Below are positions 16,912-24,510 of a stretch of 64,000 bases of DNA, piece after piece (within the stretch, counting starts at the first letter, position 1; every line of letters begins with the position of its first letter). The position numbers and the translations under genes were made by a program. This DNA comes from an uncultured Treponema sp. (GTDB lineage: Bacteria > Spirochaetota > Spirochaetia > Treponematales > Treponemataceae): positions 62,001 to 126,000 of the forward strand of contig CAMHMJ010000002.1 of assembly GCA_946186185.1 (NCBI GenBank), read 5' to 3'. The notes beneath the pieces were generated by a model, which saw only the letters and a list, made by a program, of their open reading frames with translations, ran no database searches and had not been told where the DNA came from.

Positions 16912-17918
16912 TATTTGCCTCCTTGAACGGCGCCGGCCTTGATGTCGGTTGTATTCAGTTTCTCTTCCTTTTTATCGCTGGAAAGCATAAAGAGAATTGC
17001 CGCCATACTTACAATCGTTAAAATCACGCTGAAGGCACTTGCCAGCGGAAGGTTTCGGGCTTTTGTAATCTGGTCCATAATAATGTTTCCCAGCATGTAA
17101 CTTTCTGTACTTCCCACAAGCTGCGGTACCGTGTAGTTTCCGAAAATCGGAATGAAGGTAAAAATAATCGAGCTTATGATTCCGCTTTTAATTCCCGGAA
17201 TCATGATTCTGAAGATTGAGCCAGATTTTGTAGCTCCCAGGTCCCGCGCTGCTTCCAGAAGAGTAAAGTCAAAGCGGTCTACCGAAGTAAAAATCGGAAG
17301 AATCGCATATGGAAGATACATGTAGATGCTTACAAGAATTACGGCTCCCTTGGTGAACATGAACTTGTGAGCCGTAAAGCTTCCGTTCTTTCCCCGGGCA
17401 AAAAAGTTTCCGATATTGAAAAGCATTTCTGCCATCTTGTTCATAAGTCCGTTTTCTCCAAGAATCGTCATCCAGGCAAAAATACGGATAAGAGAGTTTG
17501 TAAGGAAGGGAACGATTACCAGAATCAAAAGAACCGTCTGGTGCTTGCTTCGGGCAATTGCATATCCGCAGGGAAGGGCAATCAGAATCGAAATAATTGT
17601 TGCAACCAGGGTCATCCAGAAGGTTCTTAAAAGAACCGGAAGATAGATAAAATGACCGGTAACGCTGTCCCGTGCAAACATGGACTTATATGCGTCAAAG
17701 GAGAATGTCTTTATAACGCCTCCGAACATATCCCGCTTCATAAATGAGTAGGCGATGATGATTGCAAGAGGAACTACAAAGAAAAGTGAAAACCAGATTC
17801 CCATTGGCCAGGCATAGAGAGGCCCCGGATTTTTCTTTTTTATGGGTTTATTGTGCAGAGCTTTTGAAGCCTGTTCAGCTCCTGCTTCCTCTGCCTTTTC
17901 GTTTATTTCTTTTTCCAA
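16911..17918 (-). CDS. potB: Polyamine ABC transporter permease PotB
   Basis: Inner-membrane permease, 335 residues, six predicted helices (first: AWPMGIWFSLFFVVPLAIIIAYSF). The EAA loop reads EAARDLGATKSGSIFRIMIPGI. It uses a TTG start at 17918; GGAGA 6-7 nt upstream, overlapping the potA stop, supports this over internal Met residues. A charged, Glu/Lys-rich N-terminal segment of about 30 residues precedes the first helix. Forms the membrane channel with PotC. Confidence 0.9.
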   Translation of the reverse strand: MEKEINEKAEEAGAEQASKALHNKPIKKKNPGPLYAWPMGIWFSLFFVVPLAIIIAYSFMKRDMFGGVIKTFSFDAYKSMFARDSVTGHFIYLPVLLRTFWMTLVATIISILIALPCGYAIARSKHQTVLLILVIVPFLTNSLIRIFAWMTILGENGLMNKMAEMLFNIGNFFARGKNGSFTAHKFMFTKGAVILVSIYMYLPYAILPIFTSVDRFDFTLLEAARDLGATKSGSIFRIMIPGIKSGIISSIIFTFIPIFGNYTVPQLVGSTESYMLGNIIMDQITKARNLPLASAFSVILTIVSMAAILFMLSSDKKEEKLNTTDIKAGAVQGGK

Positions 17919-17932
17919 AATACTTCTCCGTT

Positions 17933-19126
17933 CTATTTGTTGATGTCTTCAACAATGTAACCGTCTTCAGCAGACCATGAAATATAAACCGTGTCCTTCC
18001 ATGCGATTTCCGGACCGTCGTCAAAATAGTTTGTGTGCTGCTTGAAAACCTTTACGATGGTTCCGTTTTCAAGGCGAACATAGAATTTTGACTGGAAGCC
18101 TGTATAAATCGGTTCTTCAACGATTCCCTTGAATACGTTGATATCCCGGCGGCCTTTTACATCCGGTTCTTCAAGAGTAATCTTGATTTTTTCAGGACGA
18201 ACGGTGAAGGCAACCTTCTGACCCTCGTCGGTGTGCTCGTAATCGGTTACAAGAATGTTCTTGTCTTCTTCCATTGTAGCCTGAGTTTCTCCGGTAAGAT
18301 GTGCCTGCATTCCCAGAGCCGGAACATTCAGGGTTACCATGTGTTCGATGTCGCTCTTTCCTGGAACCTTGTATTCTTCGCACTGAACAACGGTGCTTTC
18401 AAACAGGTTTGTTTCTCCGATAAACTGAGCAACGAACTGAGTAGCCGGACTTTCATAGATTTCAAATGGAGTTCCAACCTGAAGAACGTGTCCCTTGTTC
18501 ATTACGGCGATTCTGTCGCTTACAGCCAGGGCTTCGCTCTGGTCGTGGGTAACATAGATAAAGGTAATTCCAATCTTGTCGTGGAGGTTATCCAGGTCAA
18601 TCAAAAGGCTTGAGCGGAGCTTAGCATCCAGGGCAGAAAGCGGTTCGTCCAGAAGAAGAACCTTCGGTTCGTTGATAAGAGCACGGGCAATGGCAACACG
18701 CTGCTTCTGACCGCCGGAAAGCTGGTTCGGCTTTTTGTGGATATGGTCATCCAGCTGAACAAGGTGTACATAGTGGCGAACTTTTTCGTCGATTGTTTTC
18801 TTGTCAACTTTTCTAAGCTTTAAAGGGAAAGCAATATTGTCGTAAACAGACATGTGAGGAAAAAGAGCGTATGTCTGAAATACTGTATTTGTGGGTCTTT
18901 TGTTTGCCTGAAGGGGAACAACATCCTTGTCATCCAGAAGAATCGCTCCGTCATCAGGAAATTCAAATCCTGCGATTATGCGGAGAAGGGTAGTTTTTCC
19001 GCATCCAGAAGGTCCCAGCAGAGAAAAGAATTCTCCCGGTTTAATAGTAAAGTTAATGTCATCCAGCGCAACAAAGTTTCCAAAGCGCTTCTGAACATGA
19101 TCAATTGTAACCTGACTTCCGTTCAC
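17933..19126 (-). CDS. potA: Polyamine ABC transporter ATPase PotA
   Basis: ATP-hydrolysing subunit, 397 residues: Walker A LLGPSGCGKTTLLR, signature LSGGQKQRVAIARAL, Walker B VLLLDEPLSALD, switch His in VTHDQSEAL, and a C-terminal TOBE domain (about 290-397) longer than in sugar ATPases. The start is GTG at 19126, chosen because GAGG precedes it at 6 nt and the protein then begins NGSQVTIDHVQKRFG; a longer frame reaches a TTG at 19159. First gene of potABCD. The region upstream has TTGACA boxes on the minus strand but no well-placed -10. Confidence 0.93.
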   Translation of the reverse strand: MNGSQVTIDHVQKRFGNFVALDDINFTIKPGEFFSLLGPSGCGKTTLLRIIAGFEFPDDGAILLDDKDVVPLQANKRPTNTVFQTYALFPHMSVYDNIAFPLKLRKVDKKTIDEKVRHYVHLVQLDDHIHKKPNQLSGGQKQRVAIARALINEPKVLLLDEPLSALDAKLRSSLLIDLDNLHDKIGITFIYVTHDQSEALAVSDRIAVMNKGHVLQVGTPFEIYESPATQFVAQFIGETNLFESTVVQCEEYKVPGKSDIEHMVTLNVPALGMQAHLTGETQATMEEDKNILVTDYEHTDEGQKVAFTVRPEKIKITLEEPDVKGRRDINVFKGIVEEPIYTGFQSKFYVRLENGTIVKVFKQHTNYFDDGPEIAWKDTVYISWSAEDGYIVEDINK

Positions 19127-19311
19127 AAAAGTCCTCGTAAAAAAGTGATAACCCTGCAATCTGCAAGTTTAGATATTTTTTAAAAATGATGTTAATACAG
19201 ACTATTGTCAATACTTTTACCGAAGAATTTTTTGTTTTTTTTTACGGGGTAAAGCCTGTCAAAACAGTTGCCTTGTCCGCCTTCTTATACTAATATAGAA
19301 GATATAAGGTC

Positions 19312-19359
19312 AAATATCGAGTTTGCAAATATAATACAAAATTATAAAACTCGATATTT
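19312..19359. repeat. Dispersed palindromic repeat, short form
   Basis: Perfect 13-bp inverted repeat AAATATCGAGTTT (19312-19324) / AAACTCGATATTT (19347-19359) around a 22-nt AT-rich loop. It lies in the 223-nt gap between potA and the small membrane protein gene, just ahead of that gene's ribosome-binding site. Prototype of the outer arms of the family. Confidence 0.85.
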
Positions 19360-19382
19360 AAACTATTTCAGGAGATATTAAT

Positions 19383-19607
19383 ATGTTTTTACTTTTGCTT
19401 GGAATTATTATGATTGCATTCTGTGTTTTTGCGGTACTTCCTATGTGTCCGCTTTCCTGGGGTGCAGATGTAATTAACTTTTTGAAGGGCTGTGCACCGG
19501 TTGTAAGTGCATTTTTCGGCTTAATTCTTCTATTTATTGGTGCCGCAGACATCAAAGATAAGAACGAAGCAAAAAAGGAAGAAAAAGAAGCTTCTTCAGA
19601 AAAATAG
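19383..19607 (+). CDS. Small two-helix membrane protein, unknown function
   Basis: 74 residues, not recognised. Two hydrophobic segments (about 1-24, LLLLGIIMIAFCVFAVLP, and about 40-57, VVSAFFGLILLFIGAA) are followed by a highly charged Lys/Glu tail (DKNEAKKEEKEASSEK). AGGAGA is placed 8 nt before the ATG. Both ends probably sit on the same side. The repeat at 19312 is directly upstream and would fold in its leader if transcription starts above it. Confidence 0.7.
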   Translation: MFLLLLGIIMIAFCVFAVLPMCPLSWGADVINFLKGCAPVVSAFFGLILLFIGAADIKDKNEAKKEEKEASSEK

Positions 19608-19619
19608 CCTCGTTTTCTA

Positions 19620-19648
19620 TTGAATACTTTTACAAAAAATTGTATATT
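19620..19648 (+). promoter_or_regulatory. Promoter of rplM-rpsI
   Basis: TTGAAT (19620-19625), 17 bp, TATATT (19643-19648). Predicted start near 19655, leaving a leader of about 110 nt before rplM, unlike the leaderless genes elsewhere. The leader could carry autoregulation by a ribosomal protein, but no defined structure was identified. Confidence 0.65.
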
Positions 19649-19766
19649 ACTAGTCCCCGTATATAAAAAGAAATTTACTGACTGCTCATCGGTACTTTTC
19701 TTAGTTCTTCTTTGCAGGATGCAAATGCAGAAAGGAACATAAACTTTATAATTTTAAGGTATATAC

Positions 19767-20195
19767 ATGAAAACTATTTTCGTAAATGAAAAAGATCAGA
19801 AGCGCGAATGGTACGTTATCGACGCTGCTGGAAAATCTCTTGGACGTGTAGCTGCTAAAGCTGCTGCAATTGTTCGTGGTAAAGAAAAGGCAACTTACAC
19901 ACCTAACCAGGCTATGGGTGATTACGTAGTAATTATCAATGCAGACAAAGTAGCTGTAACTGGTGGAAAGGAACAGAAGAAAGTTTACTACCAGTATTCT
20001 GGTTTTGTTGGTGGACTTAAGCATTATACATTTGAAAAGCTCCTTGAGCGCCATCCTGAAGACCCAATTCGTCTTGCAGTAAAAGGTATGCTCCCACATG
20101 GACGCCTTGGACGTGCTCTTTTGGACAACGTAAAAGTTTACGCTGGTGCAGAGCACCCTCACACAGCTCAGAATCCAAAGGCTGTTGAACTTTAA
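19767..20195 (+). CDS. rplM: 50S ribosomal protein L13
   Basis: 142 residues, the usual length: KTIFVNEKDQKREWYVIDAAGKSLGRVAAKAA, DYVVIINADKVAVTGGK, YYQYSGFVGGLK and VKGMLPHGRLGRALLDNVKVYAGAEHPH are diagnostic. Binds 23S rRNA early in 50S assembly. AAGG precedes the ATG. Paired with rpsI 18 nt downstream, the standard bacterial arrangement. Codon use is biased toward highly expressed genes compared with its neighbours. Confidence 0.98.
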   Translation: MKTIFVNEKDQKREWYVIDAAGKSLGRVAAKAAAIVRGKEKATYTPNQAMGDYVVIINADKVAVTGGKEQKKVYYQYSGFVGGLKHYTFEKLLERHPEDPIRLAVKGMLPHGRLGRALLDNVKVYAGAEHPHTAQNPKAVEL

Positions 20196-20213
20196 TAGAG
20201 GAGACGACGAAGT

Positions 20214-20606
20214 ATGGTAAAGAATATTGCTATCGGAACAGGAAGAAGAAAGACAGCCGTAGCCCGCGTTTTCGTACGTGAAGGTTCTGGCAAGATCGTT
20301 GTAAACGGAAAAGATGCAAAAGAATATTTTGCAACTGAAGCTCAGGTAAAGGCTATTGTTCAGCCTCTCCTTGTTACTTCAAACGATTCTAAATTTGATA
20401 TCGTTATCAATGTAACTGGTGGCGGAATGAACGGACAGTCTGATGCATGTGCTCACGGAATCTCAAGAGCTCTTCTTCAGATTGACCCAGACTGCAGAAC
20501 ATCTCTTAAATCTAACGGCTTCCTTACTCGTGACTCTCGTATGGTTGAACGAAAGAAGTACGGTCAGAAAGGTGCCCGCCGACGCTTCCAGTTCTCAAAA
20601 CGTTAG
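20214..20606 (+). CDS. rpsI: 30S ribosomal protein S9
   Basis: 130 residues: [27 protein letters not shown] at the N-terminus, [22 protein letters not shown] in the middle and the basic tail [22 protein letters not shown] that reaches the P-site tRNA. GGAG precedes the ATG. A terminator-like hairpin starts 34 nt after the stop. Confidence 0.98.
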   Translation: MVKNIAIGTGRRKTAVARVFVREGSGKIVVNGKDAKEYFATEAQVKAIVQPLLVTSNDSKFDIVINVTGGGMNGQSDACAHGISRALLQIDPDCRTSLKSNGFLTRDSRMVERKKYGQKGARRRFQFSKR

Positions 20607-20621
20607 TTTCTGGATTATTGC

Positions 20622-21254
20622 GTGGTTGTTTACACCAGAGAGCAGATTTCAGCGGAGGTTATCAAAATATCCTCCGATATGGGATCTGCTTTTTTTTTGC
20701 GGACAGTATTTTTATCTCTTGTAAAGCCGGAAGAAATTCAGGAAGGTGCTGAATTTTCTGATGAAAAAGAGGATGAAATTCTGGATGCTGGTCTTACCTA
20801 TGCCGTAGAAGTAAAGGCGGAAGACTATTTAAGCAGGGCGGAGCAGTGTCGTTTTGCTTTATCTCAAAAATTACTTAAAAAAGGCTACGAAAAAAAACAT
20901 ATCGATAAGGCCCTGGATTATCTGGAACAGAAAAATTTTTTGAACGATGTCCGCTTTTCTGTTTCCTGGCTTAATTCAAGAAAAATCAGTCATTTTGAAG
21001 GAAGAACAAAGCTTCTCTCTCAGCTTTTAGCCCGTGGAATTTCAAAAAATAACGCTCAGTCTGCTCTGGAGGAGTTTTTTGAAGAGATTTCAGAATACGA
21101 GCTCTGTGAAAAGTGCCTTGAAAAAATTATGAGAACCTCCGGCAGCTCTTCAAAGCCTCTTGATAGAGAAAAAATAATTCAGAAAATGCTGAATAACGGC
21201 TTTTCCTGGTCAATGGTAAAGGAAGTTCTTTCTAATTTTGATGGAAATAATTAG
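20622..21254 (+). CDS. recX: RecX-family regulatory protein
   Basis: Predicted cytoplasmic modulator of RecA filaments. 210 residues made mostly of helices, with RecX-like repeats RAEQCRFALSQKLLKKGYEKKHIDKALDYLEQKNFLNDVRFSVSWLNSR and GRTKLLSQLLARGISKNNAQSALEEF. The GTG at 20622 lets the N-terminus (GSAFFLRTVFLSLVKPEEI) match the RecX beta-rich lead, but it has no Shine-Dalgarno. An in-frame ATG at 20679 (191 residues) is the alternative. A terminator-like hairpin lies inside the first 26 codons. recA is not in this window. Confidence 0.78.
   Translation: MVVYTREQISAEVIKISSDMGSAFFLRTVFLSLVKPEEIQEGAEFSDEKEDEILDAGLTYAVEVKAEDYLSRAEQCRFALSQKLLKKGYEKKHIDKALDYLEQKNFLNDVRFSVSWLNSRKISHFEGRTKLLSQLLARGISKNNAQSALEEFFEEISEYELCEKCLEKIMRTSGSSSKPLDREKIIQKMLNNGFSWSMVKEVLSNFDGNN
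20641..20698 (+). terminator. Two-tier terminator hairpin inside the recX 5' end
   Basis: Outer stem AGCAGAT / ATCTGCT (20641-20647/20684-20690), inner stem CGGAGG / CCTCCG (20653-20658/20671-20676), followed by a run of nine T ending at 20698. It begins 34 nt after the rpsI stop and so probably ends the ribosomal transcript, yet it overlaps recX codons 7-26. Confidence 0.75.
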
Positions 21255-21257
21255 CGA

Positions 21258-21312
21258 TAACTTCGAGCTTGCAAATCCAATTTTTGAGTAAAATTTATAA
21301 AACTCGAAGTTA
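21258..21312. repeat. Dispersed palindromic repeat, short form
   Basis: TAACTTCGAG (21258-21267) / CTCGAAGTTA (21303-21312), with inner GCTTGCAAAT and ATTTATAAAA matching the layout at 19312. It occupies the gap between the convergent recX and sppA ends. Confidence 0.75.
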
Positions 21313-21315
21313 ATG

Positions 21316-22278
21316 TTATTCGTACAAATATGCCGGGTATCTCATTGAAAGTTTTGAAAGTTCGCCTGAAATAGCTTTTCTTTCGCCTTTTCCAAAACAG
21401 GCACCGATAACAGATTCCCACAGGGAAGGGTTGTATTCATAGTTATACCAGATGACTTCGTTGTCGTTTCCCCCAAAGCAGTTGTCCTTCATCTGTTTTA
21501 TCATTCCGTCCCAGGAATCAATTCCGTCTATTAATCCGTTTTTTAATGCCTGTGCCGCAGAATAGATTCTACCGTCTGCGATTTTTTTTACTTCAATAAC
21601 AGGAATATTTCTGCTCATTGCAACAATTCCCGTAAACTGGTCGTAAGCTTCATCTGCAAGACTCTGCATGATTTCCCGCTGTTCTTCCGTAACCGGCTCA
21701 TTTACATTGAACATATTTTTGTTTTTTCCGGCATGAACCGTTTCTGATTTTATTCCCAGCTTTTCAAACAGTCCGGTTAAATCGTAGGAGCTTCCGGTAA
21801 TTACCCCGATGGAACCTGTTAAAGTGTTTCTGTTTGCATAAATTTTATCCGCAGCGCAGGAAATGTAATATCCTCCGCTTGCTGCAAGGCTTCCCTGGTA
21901 TGCCCAGACTGGTTTTCCGCTGGTTTTGTAATCCTGCAGGGCAAGATAAGCTTCATCTGCCTGATAAACTGCACCTCCCGGTGAATCAATAAAAAGTGCA
22001 ATTCCAAGATTCGATTTATCTTTCTTTAACTCGTCGATGGTTCCCAGCAGCCATTCCTGATTGTATTCGTTGTTTGCTTCCTGAATTACACCCTGAATCT
22101 TTATGGCGGCGATATATCCGTCTTTCTTTTTGTTAAAAATAAAGTGCATTTCCGGATTCGTATTATCCCGGGTTCTTTTTCCATCCTTTCTTGGAACGAA
22201 GGTGCTGAATGCCGAAAGCAGGGCAATCAAGGCAATTATAATCAGTACTAAAATTCCGTGTTTTTTATTGTTTTTCAT
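21316..22278 (-). CDS. sppA: Signal peptide peptidase SppA, short form
   Basis: Membrane-anchored S49 serine protease degrading cleaved signal peptides. An N-terminal helix (HGILVLIIIALIALLSAF) anchors it; IDSPGGAVYQADEAY, SLAASGGYYISCAADKIYAN with the nucleophile Ser near residue 133, TLTGSIGVITG, and AGKNKNMFN with the candidate general-base Lys near 182 complete a Ser/Lys dyad. At 320 residues it is the single-domain form. GGAGG precedes the ATG. It follows the DUF975 gene by 71 nt on the same strand. Confidence 0.92.
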   Translation of the reverse strand: MKNNKKHGILVLIIIALIALLSAFSTFVPRKDGKRTRDNTNPEMHFIFNKKKDGYIAAIKIQGVIQEANNEYNQEWLLGTIDELKKDKSNLGIALFIDSPGGAVYQADEAYLALQDYKTSGKPVWAYQGSLAASGGYYISCAADKIYANRNTLTGSIGVITGSSYDLTGLFEKLGIKSETVHAGKNKNMFNVNEPVTEEQREIMQSLADEAYDQFTGIVAMSRNIPVIEVKKIADGRIYSAAQALKNGLIDGIDSWDGMIKQMKDNCFGGNDNEVIWYNYEYNPSLWESVIGACFGKGERKAISGELSKLSMRYPAYLYE

Positions 22279-22349
22279 TTTTCCTCCGAATATACATCCA
22301 CAGTCCGCAGTAACCAGCCATCAGATAAGAAAAAGTCTTCCGGCTGTTA

Positions 22350-23090
22350 TCAGTCTTTTAAATCTTCAGGTTTTACAAGTCCCGCAGTAACGGCTTCTTT
22401 TAAAAGTGCGTGGTATGCGTTAATTTTTGTAACGGAAATATATGGCACAAGCCAGAGGTATCCGATTCCGAAAGTAGCGGTACAAAGAATTCCCCAGCCT
22501 ATAAAGGAAAGATCCTGTATAAAAAGGTCAGCCTTGTGTCCCCGGGTAATAATCATGCTGATTTTCATGGACTTTGTAACCGAAAGCTCCGGATATTCAA
22601 GCAGAAGGTATTCCATCTGGGAATATGCGTAGGTTTTTACAAGTCCAGGAATAAGGAGAAGACATGACCACAGTAAAATCCAGATGCTTTTCCAGAATCC
22701 GCAGATAATCGCCTTAGCCCAGTGCGAAAGACCTTCAATAAAGTTTCCCAGTTCCACTGGTTCCGGACCGTGGGTCATTTTTATAAGAACGCTTGTCATT
22801 GAGAATGTAAGAACAAATTCTACAATTATTGCAAGCCAGCTTACAATTGAGTCAAGCATGCTGGCCGCTGACTGAGGTTCCTGTAAACCCATGCTGAAAG
22901 CCTTTAAGCCGCCCTCTGTAGAGGTGTAAAGAAGCTTTGCGTTTTTAAAATCCTGAAACATCCCTCTGAATTCCGGAAGGTTCATAATCGAAAGGATTAA
23001 AAAAAGAATTAAAGTCATGAGCACTGGAGTTGTCCAGCGTCCTTTCAGCTGCATTCGGGCATATTTTTTATATTTTCTTCTATCAAACAT
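22350..23090 (-). CDS. DUF975 family membrane protein
   Basis: 246 residues with about five or six transmembrane helices. The N-terminus RKYKKYARMQLKGRWTTPVLMTLILFL, the middle SHWAKAIICGFWKSIWILLWSCLLLIPGLVKTYAYSQMEYLLLEYPELSVTKSMKISMIITRGHK and the closing IGYLWLVPYISVTKINAYHALL match the DUF975 family as I recall it. Function unknown. The ATG follows TTGACA-N17-TATTTT by 7 nt. It heads a two-gene unit with sppA and is divergent from dus. Confidence 0.82.
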   Translation of the reverse strand: MFDRRKYKKYARMQLKGRWTTPVLMTLILFLILSIMNLPEFRGMFQDFKNAKLLYTSTEGGLKAFSMGLQEPQSAASMLDSIVSWLAIIVEFVLTFSMTSVLIKMTHGPEPVELGNFIEGLSHWAKAIICGFWKSIWILLWSCLLLIPGLVKTYAYSQMEYLLLEYPELSVTKSMKISMIITRGHKADLFIQDLSFIGWGILCTATFGIGYLWLVPYISVTKINAYHALLKEAVTAGLVKPEDLKD

Positions 23091-23096
23091 ATGTTA

Positions 23097-23125
23097 AAAA
23101 TACTCTCATATCTTAATGATGTCAA
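23097..23125 (-). promoter_or_regulatory. DUF975-sppA promoter, start codon at +1
   Basis: Minus strand: consensus TTGACA (23125-23120), 17 bp, TATTTT (23102-23097), ATG at 23090 after 7 nt, no Shine-Dalgarno. Confidence 0.72.
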
Positions 23126-23175
23126 TTATAATTGAGAGGACTGGATTATTTATGTAATCTGCACTGGCTATGGGA

Positions 23176-23204
23176 TTGGAAACCGGCTCGAAACAGTGTA
23201 TAAT
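23176..23204 (+). promoter_or_regulatory. dus promoter, start codon at +1
   Basis: TTGGAA (23176-23181), 17 bp, TATAAT (23199-23204), ATG at 23212 after 8 nt, no Shine-Dalgarno. It rules out a start further upstream, because those codons would lie in the promoter. Confidence 0.82.
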
Positions 23205-23211
23205 CCCCGCA

Positions 23212-24339
23212 ATGAAACTCATCTGCGCACCCATGGCAACCATAAGTCATCCTGCCTTCCGGATCATGATAGAAAAATTCGGCGGCTGTGATGAATATTA
23301 TAATGAAATGATAAATGCTCCCTCCCTTCTGAATATGGGCCCCTTTGAAAAATACTATATCGATCCTTCTCCCGTGCCGGAAAAAATGGTCTGGCAGCTT
23401 ACCGGAAAGGATATTCGCCCCATGGTTGAGGCTTCAAAAATAGTGGCTGTCTTGCCGGGACTTTTTGTAGACCTTAACATGGGCTGCTGTGCACCGGAAA
23501 TTGTTCGTAGCGGGGCGGGTATTGCCTGGATGCTGAAAGAACGGAGTGAAACGGAATCTCTTGTGCGGGAAGTTTCTTCTATAGTAAACAGTCCGGAGTA
23601 TAAGAAAAAACTCAGTGTCAAGCTTCGTCTTGGGGATGAAAATTTTACAGATGAAGGATTTTTTTCTTTCTGTGATATGCTGGTTCAAAACGGAGTAAGC
23701 CGAATCACTCTTCATCCCAGAACCAAAAAGGAAAAATACCGGGATAAGCCGCGCTATGAATATGTTCAGAAGCTCTGCGAACGGTACAAAGGCCAGAAGG
23801 TTGAAATAATTTTAAATGGCGACATAAAAGATGAACAGAGCCTTAAAAAAGCCCTTTCTGTTTGTCCTGATTGCAGCGGAATAATGGTCGGACGGGGAGC
23901 AGTTTCAAAGCCCTGGATTTTTAAGGAACTCAGGAATGCCCTGGATTCTTCTGAAGTTAGCGGCACGGCGGACACTGCTGCGGAAAGCGCGCCGGCAAAC
24001 AGCACAGGTGGTGGCGTGCCCGCTGACGGCATTGCTTCTGGCGCTTTGCCGGAAAACAGAATGCCGGTTGATGGTTTGCTGTCAGACGCTCCTCCGGCTG
24101 CCGGCACTGTGGATGCCCTTACCCTTGCACTGTCTTATATCGACGATGTTATGCGCTATCAGCCGCCGGAATTCTGGAAAACCCGGCTTCAGCGCTTTTT
24201 TACCTATTATTCGGAAAACTTTTCCTTTGCCCATTATTTAAAGTCCGGCCTTCTGAATGCCCAAACCCCTGAGGATTCCCGAAAAATTCTTGAAGAATAC
24301 TTTAAAAAAGTTCCCCAAGATTTAAATCTTGGTGTATAA
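23212..24339 (+). CDS. dus: tRNA-dihydrouridine synthase
   Basis: FMN enzyme reducing uridines in the tRNA D-loop. The TIM barrel starts KLICAPMATISHPAFR; the catalytic Cys is in LNMGCCAPEIVRSG (near residue 90); ITLHPRTKKEKY, IILNGDIKDEQSL and GIMVGRGAVSKPWIF bind phosphate and FMN. The start is ATG at 23212 (375 residues), fixed by the promoter. A Ser/Thr/Gly/Ala/Pro-rich insert of about 50 residues (near 248-300) sits before the C-terminal helical domain. The second Cys after the catalytic one is unlike the common GCP triplet. The subtype (A, B or C) is not assigned. Confidence 0.9.
   Translation: MKLICAPMATISHPAFRIMIEKFGGCDEYYNEMINAPSLLNMGPFEKYYIDPSPVPEKMVWQLTGKDIRPMVEASKIVAVLPGLFVDLNMGCCAPEIVRSGAGIAWMLKERSETESLVREVSSIVNSPEYKKKLSVKLRLGDENFTDEGFFSFCDMLVQNGVSRITLHPRTKKEKYRDKPRYEYVQKLCERYKGQKVEIILNGDIKDEQSLKKALSVCPDCSGIMVGRGAVSKPWIFKELRNALDSSEVSGTADTAAESAPANSTGGGVPADGIASGALPENRMPVDGLLSDAPPAAGTVDALTLALSYIDDVMRYQPPEFWKTRLQRFFTYYSENFSFAHYLKSGLLNAQTPEDSRKILEEYFKKVPQDLNLGV
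24315..24332. repeat. 18-bp perfect palindrome at the end of dus
   Basis: CCAAGATTTAAATCTTGG is fully self-complementary and lies in the last codons of dus, 5 nt before its stop. It could work as an mRNA 3' hairpin or a protein-binding site, or be chance. Confidence 0.6.
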
Positions 24340-24346
24340 TGGACAG

Positions 24347-24439
24347 AATATTGAGTTTATAAATTACAGTTTAAAATTGGCGTAAGCGGAGTTCCCTCTG
24401 AAAGCTAATTTTTGAGCTGGAAATATTAAATTCGAAAAT
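24347..24439. repeat. Dispersed palindromic repeat, degenerate
   Basis: A left arm AATATTGAGTTT (24347-24358) is followed by the inner arm TTGGCGTAAGCGGAGTTCC (about 24377-24395), a damaged partner arm CTCTGAAAGCTAATTTTT and a worn right arm near 24422-24439. The inner spacer is lost, as in the short forms. It lies between dus and pulA; no gene is seen in this 170-nt gap. Confidence 0.65.
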
Positions 24440-24510
24440 TATGTAATTATTTTTATAACTTTTTGTTATATCAACTGTTTATAAATCGTGACGTTCAAAA
24501 TGAGGTATGT

